Origin: Chitinophagaceae bacterium
Lineage (GTDB): Bacteria; Bacteroidota; Bacteroidia; Chitinophagales; Chitinophagaceae
Direction: 5' to 3'
Assembly: GCA_023251335.1 (NCBI GenBank)
Contig: JAHEZA010000045.1
Location: 1-10,580, forward strand
DNA: 10,580 bases
Shown: positions 6,736 through 10,580 of the stretch, one piece after another
How positions within the stretch are numbered: the stretch's first letter is position 1
How the letters are laid out: the number at the start of each line of letters is the position of its first letter
Notes under the pieces: generated by a model
Database searches by the model: none
What the model saw: the letters and a program-made list of their open reading frames with translations, nothing else
Told to the model about the DNA's origin: nothing
Made by a program: the position numbers and the translations under genes

Positions 6736-7410
6736 ATGGATTTATTTTTTCTGCAGATTGACTCAAGCGCTATCACACATGCGGCACCAAAAACCCAAAG
6801 CTTGTGGGATACGCTTGTAAGCGGCGGTGTTATTATGGTTCCTTTGGGAATCCTTTTTGTAGCCGCACTCTATTTTTTCATTGAAAGATTAATTGCTATC
6901 AAAAAAGCGGCTAAGATTGATGATAACTTTATGCGTATTATCCGCGATCATATCGTAAACGGAAATGTAACTGCGGCAAGGAGTTTTTCTAAAAATAATG
7001 AGAACCCCGTTGCAAGGATGATTGACAAAGGAATACAGCGGGTAGGGAAACCTATAGACGCGATAGAAAAGAGTATGGATAACGTAGGTGCTTTGGAATT
7101 ATATAAATTAGAAAAAAACCTTTCGATCATTTCTATTGTAGCTCGTATTGCTCCTTTGTTTGGCTTTCTTGGAACTATTATCGGTATGCTGGCGTTGTTC
7201 AAAGGAATAGCTGCCAGCACTGAATATACTCCCAACACCATTGCCGATGGCATCTACATAAAAATGATCACTTCGGCCACAGGGTTAATCATTGGGATAT
7301 TAGCGTATATTGGTCATAGTTATCTTGCTGCACAAATAAACAGGATAGAAAATAAAATGGAAATTGCCAGCGCTGAATTTGTGGACATTTTGCAGGAACC
7401 GACAAGGTAG
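6736..7410 (+). CDS. exbB: MotA/TolQ/ExbB proton-channel protein
   Basis: A 224-residue inner-membrane protein of the MotA/TolQ/ExbB family. With ExbD it uses the proton gradient to energise TonB-dependent outer-membrane uptake. Three membrane segments are visible: residues about 30-50 (GGVIMVPLGILFVAALYFFI, ending in the conserved E-R), about 131-158 (APLFGFLGTIIGMLALF, with the family's GxLGTxxGM core) and about 177-200 (MITSATGLIIGILAYIGHSY, with the polar Ser/Thr residues of the proton path). A basic cytoplasmic stretch lies between the first two. The N-terminal extension before the first membrane segment is typical of Bacteroidota members. It is followed 81 bases later by exbD in the same direction. 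TolQ is the main alternative name; in this phylum the two are hard to separate, and no tolB, pal or tonB lies in view. Confidence 0.9.
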   Translation: MDLFFLQIDSSAITHAAPKTQSLWDTLVSGGVIMVPLGILFVAALYFFIERLIAIKKAAKIDDNFMRIIRDHIVNGNVTAARSFSKNNENPVARMIDKGIQRVGKPIDAIEKSMDNVGALELYKLEKNLSIISIVARIAPLFGFLGTIIGMLALFKGIAASTEYTPNTIADGIYIKMITSATGLIIGILAYIGHSYLAAQINRIENKMEIASAEFVDILQEPTR

Positions 7411-7451
7411 AAGTAAGAAGCAGGAAGTAGAATTAATCTGAATATTAGTGT

Positions 7452-7467
7452 CCGGAAAGCTTTCGGG
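7452..7467. repeat. Near-perfect palindrome between exbB and exbD
   Basis: CCGGAAAGCTTTCGGG pairs with itself at all but one symmetric position pair (7 of 8). It sits in the 81-base gap between the two genes, about 25 bases before the exbD ATG. A short GC-flanked palindrome in an AT-rich gap fits an interspersed palindromic element or an mRNA stem that sets the exbB:exbD ratio. Only one copy is seen in this window. Confidence 0.4.
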
Positions 7468-7491
7468 AGTGGCTATTGAAAACAAGGAAAT

Positions 7492-7893
7492 ATGAGCATT
7501 AGAAAAAGATTTAAGAGCGATGATACCGAACTGGATACAGGGCCGTTGAACGACATCCTGTTTATATTGATGTTCTTCTTTTTGATTATTTCTACCATGG
7601 CCAATCCTAATGTAATAAAAGTGAGCAACCCCAGAGCCACCAGCGAGGCGAAAGCAAAGCAAAGTGTGATAGTAAGTATCAATAAAGAAAAGGAAGTTTA
7701 CATCGGCCAGGAAAAAATTGTTTTTGATTCGCTGGAGTCTATCCTGAGAAGCCGGTTGCCAGTTGGTGATAGCCTCGTAAAGCCTGCTGTAGTCATCAAC
7801 GCGGATTCCCTTGTAAGTTGGGGTGATATTGTAAAAATTATGGAAGTGGCTAAAAAATTAGGCGCTACTACTTCTGCTTCTGTCAAGAATTAA
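7492..7893 (+). CDS. exbD: ExbD/TolR-family transport protein
   Basis: A 133-residue partner of ExbB with one N-terminal membrane segment and a periplasmic domain. A short basic cytoplasmic start (SIRKRFK) precedes LNDILFILMFFFLIIST, where Asp21 is the conserved proton-carrying aspartate of the family. VNPxVIKVxxPRA-type sequence follows (here ANPNVIKVSNPRA), as usual in Bacteroidota ExbD. The C-terminal domain ends with the VVINADSLVSWGDIVKIMEVAKKLG strand-helix that forms the periplasmic fold. AAGGAA lies just before the ATG and may act as a weak ribosome binding site. Many Bacteroidota loci have two exbD genes and tonB in a row; here there is one exbD and then a convergent gene. Its TAA stop shares TTAA with the stop of prmC. 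Confidence 0.88.
   Translation: MSIRKRFKSDDTELDTGPLNDILFILMFFFLIISTMANPNVIKVSNPRATSEAKAKQSVIVSINKEKEVYIGQEKIVFDSLESILRSRLPVGDSLVKPAVVINADSLVSWGDIVKIMEVAKKLGATTSASVKN
7890..7893. other. Shared TTAA: both convergent genes end here
   Basis: The palindrome TTAA supplies the TAA stop of exbD on the plus strand (7891-7893) and the TAA stop of prmC on the minus strand (7890-7892). The two genes overlap by four bases, leaving no intergenic space for a terminator. Confidence 0.95.
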
Positions 7894-8762
7894 CCGGCAG
7901 ATTTCACGGCTTTTATCATTCGTTCTTTTCCGTAAATATCTTTTTTTATCGTTGCGTTGAAATCTTCATTTTCGAAAACCTCTTTTATTTCTTCTGCTTT
8001 GGTTTCATTGATTTCAACGTATATTTTTCCTCCCCTTTTGAGATGCGTTTTAGAAAATCGTGCTATCTTTTTATAGAAAACAGACGAGTCATTATCTTCT
8101 ACAAATAATGCTAAGTCCGGTTCAAAATCGATTACATTTCGTTTCAGACTTTCTTTTTCTTTAACAGGAATATAAGGAGGATTGCTCACAATTATGTCAT
8201 ATTGAGAAAGGCTGCCCCACTTAGTTTCATCTAAAAAATCAATTTTCAAAAAATCAACGGATGCCTTTAATTCCCCTGCATTTTTTTTGGCAACTTTTAG
8301 GGCTTTTTCACTAATATCTATTGCAGTAACATGGGCACCAGGTAATTCCGTTTTTAATGAAATTGAAATGCAGCCGCTACCTGAACCAATTTCCAGGATA
8401 TTTATCGGTTTACTGTCGTTTGGATTTGGAAGATTAAATTCATTGATTATCCATTCCACCAATTCTTCAGTCTCAGGCCTTGGAATTAAAACATCTTCAT
8501 TTACGAAAAATTTCATTTTATAAAACCAGGATTCATTCAATATATATTGTACCGGCTTGTGTTTTAATAATTCCTGTAAATATTTTTGCAACTGTTGATA
8601 TTCGATGTTTTTTATTTCATTATGCTGATTGGCTCTTCTTTCCCATCTTTTCATGCCGGTCAAATTTTCGAAAACCCAATCAGAAATGGTTTCGGCTTCA
8701 CGATCATCATAAATCGTTTTTAATTTTTTTATAAAATCAATATAGGCTTCGCCGGTGGTCAT
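7890..8762 (-). CDS. prmC: Release factor glutamine methyltransferase PrmC (HemK)
   Basis: This 290-residue cytoplasmic SAM-dependent enzyme methylates the glutamine of the GGQ motif in peptide chain release factors RF1 and RF2, which speeds termination. The N-terminal helical domain carries HKPVQYI (residues 68-74). The linker has LIPRPETEELVEW (92-104). The SAM-binding loop is LEIGSGSGC (123-131), with the acidic AIDIS following. The defining catalytic NPPY is at 194-197, followed by IP. Length and motifs are normal for the family. The ATG is supported by a -7 box five bases upstream, which predicts a leaderless message. It is convergent with exbD and divergent from ribD, so it stands as a single-gene unit. 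Confidence 0.95.
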   Translation of the reverse strand: MTTGEAYIDFIKKLKTIYDDREAETISDWVFENLTGMKRWERRANQHNEIKNIEYQQLQKYLQELLKHKPVQYILNESWFYKMKFFVNEDVLIPRPETEELVEWIINEFNLPNPNDSKPINILEIGSGSGCISISLKTELPGAHVTAIDISEKALKVAKKNAGELKASVDFLKIDFLDETKWGSLSQYDIIVSNPPYIPVKEKESLKRNVIDFEPDLALFVEDNDSSVFYKKIARFSKTHLKRGGKIYVEINETKAEEIKEVFENEDFNATIKKDIYGKERMIKAVKSAG

Positions 8763-8767
8763 TAGCG

Positions 8768-8775
8768 CAAACTTA
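8768..8775 (-). promoter_or_regulatory. prmC -7 box
   Basis: On the minus strand this reads TAAGTTTG, a perfect TAnnTTTG match, then CGCTA and the prmC ATG. Transcription would begin at or right beside the start codon. Confidence 0.55.
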
Positions 8776-8793
8776 ATTATTTTGTGAAGTATT

Positions 8794-8801
8794 TAATTTT
8801 A
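8794..8801 (+). promoter_or_regulatory. Candidate ribD -7 box
   Basis: TAATTTTA differs from TAnnTTTG in one base and lies 13 bases before the ribD TTG start. It faces away from the prmC box 18 bases to its left, so two divergent promoters appear packed into a 52-base gap. The match is loose in AT-rich DNA. Confidence 0.3.
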
Positions 8802-8814
8802 AAAACGCAACAAT

Positions 8815-9858
8815 TTGAGCAGTGACGAACAATATATGAGCCGTTGTCTTCAATTGGCCAACATGGGTGCGGGCAACGTGGCCCCTAATCCGATGGTGGG
8901 CGCTGTGTTGGTTTATGAAGATAAGATCATTGGCGAAGGCTATCATCAAAAATATGGGGAAGCTCATGCAGAAGTAAATTGCATTGATAGTGTGTCAGAA
9001 AAAAATAGATCGTTGATTGAAAAAAGTACGATCTATGTTTCGCTGGAACCGTGTTCGCATTATGGCAAAACGCCTCCCTGTGCTGATTTAATTATTAGAA
9101 ATAATATAAAAAAAGTGATCATCGGTATACAAGATATTAACAAGGAAGTGGCAGGAGCTGGAATAAAAAAATTGCAGGATGCAAGCGTAGAAGTAACTAC
9201 GGGAGTTCTGGAAAACGAATGTCGTGATTTGAATAAACGTTTCTTTACTTTTCATCAAAAGCAAAGGCCTTACATAATTCTGAAGTGGGCGCAGACCGTT
9301 AATGGTAAAATCGGTTCAAAAAATAGTGAGAGAATTTTAATCAGCAACGAGTACACAAATCGGCTGGTGCACAAATGGCGAAGCGAAGAAGCATCGATTC
9401 TAATTGGAACAAGGACGGCAATACAAGACAATCCTTCGTTGACTACAAGATTATGGAAAGGAAAAAATCCGGTAAGAATTGTGATTGATACGGATCTCAA
9501 ATTGCCGCCCGGGTTGAAAATATTCAGTAAACAAACAAATACAATCATTTTAAATTTTTCAAAAAATTCTATTGAAGACAACATTCAATTTATTCAACTT
9601 GAAAATAAAAACTTCCTGAAAGAAATGCTTCAGGTGCTGTATCAATTAAATATTCAGAGTGTGCTGGTAGAAGGCGGCGCTAAAACGCTGCAACCTTTTA
9701 TTGATATAGGTTTGTGGGATGAAGCGAGAGTAATTATGAATGAAGAAATAATAATTGAGAATGGTATTGACGCTCCCGCATTGCGCAATTTTAAATTAAA
9801 ACGCCAGGAAAAAAATTTTAATGATTCAATCAGTTATTTCATAAATCATCCTCAATAA
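8815..9858 (+). CDS. ribD: Bifunctional riboflavin biosynthesis deaminase/reductase
   Basis: A 347-residue cytoplasmic enzyme that deaminates the pyrimidinone produced from GTP and then reduces its ribosyl side chain with NADPH, the second and third steps of riboflavin synthesis. The deaminase half has VAPNPMVGAVLV (residues 22-33), HAEVNC with zinc ligand His51 and catalytic Glu53, and EPCSHYGKTPPCAD with ligands Cys80 and Cys89. The reductase half runs from about residue 150 (RPYIILKWAQTVNGKIG) through ILIGTRTAIQDNPSLTTR to VLVEGGAKTLQPFID. The start is TTG: the frame is open only back to a TAA at 8800-8802, no ATG lies before residue 8, and homologues begin with the same DExYMxRCLxLA that follows this TTG. 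Other rib genes are not adjacent. It is divergent from prmC and convergent with the lipoprotein gene, only 20 bases away. Confidence 0.95.
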   Translation: MSSDEQYMSRCLQLANMGAGNVAPNPMVGAVLVYEDKIIGEGYHQKYGEAHAEVNCIDSVSEKNRSLIEKSTIYVSLEPCSHYGKTPPCADLIIRNNIKKVIIGIQDINKEVAGAGIKKLQDASVEVTTGVLENECRDLNKRFFTFHQKQRPYIILKWAQTVNGKIGSKNSERILISNEYTNRLVHKWRSEEASILIGTRTAIQDNPSLTTRLWKGKNPVRIVIDTDLKLPPGLKIFSKQTNTIILNFSKNSIEDNIQFIQLENKNFLKEMLQVLYQLNIQSVLVEGGAKTLQPFIDIGLWDEARVIMNEEIIIENGIDAPALRNFKLKRQEKNFNDSISYFINHPQ

Positions 9859-9878
9859 AGGCTTTGTCGCTAAAGGGT

Positions 9879-10178
9879 TTACTGTGTTCTGAATACCTTT
9901 TGAAAGTCCTGGGTTATAGTAGCAGCTACAATCCCAGTGGTATCTTTATTTCCTTTGCGCATCGTTACATGAAACTGGCAAATAAAATTCTTCTCGGTTA
10001 CTTCCGGATAATACATTACATCTTTTACTTCGAATGTTACATCAGGATTTAAGGTTTTCCGCAGGTAAGTTGTCATGGTTTCTTTTAGCTTGTTGTCTAA
10101 TGCTTTCCCTTTCAGGACTTTGGGTTTGCATCCAGGTGCAATCGTTAGCAGGAACAGGAATGTGAACAAATATTTCAT
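9879..10178 (-). CDS. Small predicted lipoprotein of unknown function
   Basis: A 99-residue protein starting with a short basic N-terminus, a hydrophobic stretch (FTFLFLLTIA, about residues 5-14) and APGC, a plausible lipobox with the lipidated cysteine at 17. The mature part is charged. It has a helix-like first third (KALDNKLKETMTTYLRKTL), then alternating strands with VTFEVKDVMYYPEV and FICQFHVTMRKGNKDTTGIVAATI. I do not recognise a named family. The mix of one helix and several strands, with a threonine/aspartate turn, resembles small envelope lipoproteins common in Bacteroidota. It would be anchored in the envelope after signal peptidase II cleavage. It is convergent with ribD and divergent from the GH28-like gene. 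Coding is well supported by the lipobox and composition; the function is unknown. Confidence 0.7.
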   Translation of the reverse strand: MKYLFTFLFLLTIAPGCKPKVLKGKALDNKLKETMTTYLRKTLNPDVTFEVKDVMYYPEVTEKNFICQFHVTMRKGNKDTTGIVAATITQDFQKVFRTQ

Positions 10179-10366
10179 AGCATTCTTTTTGTTTGGTAAA
10201 AATTATTTCGCATAAAAGTAAGCATCTTCTTTATCAAAAACTGCAAAGAAATAAATTGGTTTGTGAAGGCCTGTTTTAAGACAGTACCCGTTTTTATAAA
10301 AATAAAAATTACAGCTAAACCTTAATTTTGAACAATTATTTTACCTTCATTAAACAAATCTGCGAA
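10179..10366. other. Divergent promoter region, lipoprotein / GH28-like genes
   Basis: This AT-rich gap should hold promoters for both flanking genes. On the minus strand TACTTTTA (10213-10220), one base off TAnnTTTG, lies 34 bases before the lipoprotein ATG, with TTTG 23 bases further upstream. On the plus strand TACCTTCA (10342-10349) lies 17 bases before the GH28-like ATG. Between them CTGTTTTAAGACAG (10271-10284) is palindromic except for one position pair and could be a regulator site. No extra gene is visible. Confidence 0.35.
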
Positions 10367-10580
10367 ATGTACAAAATACTATTCCTCTTTCTTACCTTAT
10401 TCATTTGTCAATCTTATACCGGCGCACAAAGCCCGGCAGCCACGTCTGGTATTTACAATGTAAAAATTTTTGGCGCTAAAGGTAATGGCACTGACATGGA
10501 TACAAAATCGATCAATAAAGCGATTGAGACTGCGGCAAGGGCTGGCGGAGGTACGGTTTATTTTCCTGCAGGCAATTATC
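10367..10580 (+). CDS. Secreted GH28 / pectate-lyase-like protein, 5' part
   Basis: The frame is open from an ATG to the window edge, so only the first 71 residues are seen. A basic residue and a strongly hydrophobic run (ILFLFLTLFIC, residues 4-14) then TGAQS give a signal peptide likely cut near residue 20, so the protein is exported. The mature start reads YNVKIFGAKGNGTDMDTKSI, then NKAIETAARAGGGTVYFPAG. This is the classic N-terminal strand of the right-handed beta-helix of polygalacturonases (glycoside hydrolase family 28) and related pectate-lyase-superfamily proteins (YNVxDFGAKGDGxTxDTxAIxxAI...GGGTVYFPxG). Catalytic aspartates would lie beyond the window, so the exact substrate cannot be told. 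It suggests plant or other polysaccharide use. Confidence 0.85.
   Translation, partial: MYKILFLFLTLFICQSYTGAQSPAATSGIYNVKIFGAKGNGTDMDTKSINKAIETAARAGGGTVYFPAGNY

Noticed and set aside
7300..7662. 120-codon minus-strand frame across the exbB-exbD junction
   Set aside because: It is antisense to two well-supported genes and has no recognisable domain.
8773..8967. 64-codon minus-strand frame before prmC
   Set aside because: It is antisense to the conserved RibD deaminase start; the His-rich stretch is only the complement of conserved RibD codons.
9859..9878. Terminator between ribD and the convergent lipoprotein gene
   Set aside because: The 20-base gap holds no stem of useful length and no U tract.
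9864..10052. 62-codon plus-strand frame after ribD
   Set aside because: It is antisense to the lipoprotein gene, which has a good signal peptide and lipobox.

Overview
The window looks like a piece of an AT-rich Bacteroidota chromosome, most likely from the Chitinophagaceae or a near relative. The evidence is the protein flavour (a long single-chain glycine dehydrogenase, Bacteroidota-style ExbB/ExbD, a GH28-type secreted enzyme), the scarcity of Shine-Dalgarno sites, and several TAnnTTTG-like -7 boxes typical of the Bacteroidota housekeeping sigma factor. The family-level placement is inference. No tRNA, rRNA, CRISPR array, transposase or integrase is visible.

Region 1 (1-1700) is the accessory part. 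After a DoxX-like membrane protein (5-394, minus) come gene remnants and one small module. There is the C-terminal third of a short-chain dehydrogenase (562-882), cut at the position of its catalytic tyrosine. Next is a diverged second copy of the last ~46 codons of gcvP (925-1078). Then comes an intact, tightly spaced two-gene cassette, DUF6883-like followed by DUF4926-like (1663 down to 1103), with its own -7 box. The cassette lies between the partial gcvP copy and the end of the real gcvP, so it is bracketed by ~140-bp direct repeats at about 83% identity. This looks like a small toxin/immunity-like element that entered at the 3' end of gcvP and left a whole gcvP on one side and a displaced gcvP tail on the other. 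It is the strongest candidate for something undescribed here.

Region 2 (1709-4579, minus) is gcvP, the complete 956-residue P-protein of the glycine cleavage system. A -7-like box lies about 80 bases upstream of its start.

Region 3 (4732-9858) is ordinary housekeeping. It holds a YkgJ-type cysteine-cluster protein (plus), followed by a hairpin over its stop codon; peptidase T (plus), broken by one in-frame TAA but otherwise intact; an exbB-exbD proton-channel pair (plus); prmC (minus), convergent with exbD and sharing a TTAA in which both genes stop; and ribD (plus), divergent from prmC and starting with TTG.

Region 4 (9879-10580) holds a small predicted lipoprotein (minus) and the start of a secreted GH28/pectate-lyase-like protein (plus) that runs off the end of the window.

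Functionally the genes are a mixed set: one-carbon metabolism (gcvP), riboflavin synthesis (ribD), translation termination (prmC), energised outer-membrane transport (exbBD), peptide breakdown (pepT) and polysaccharide use (GH28). They are mostly separate short transcription units rather than one operon.
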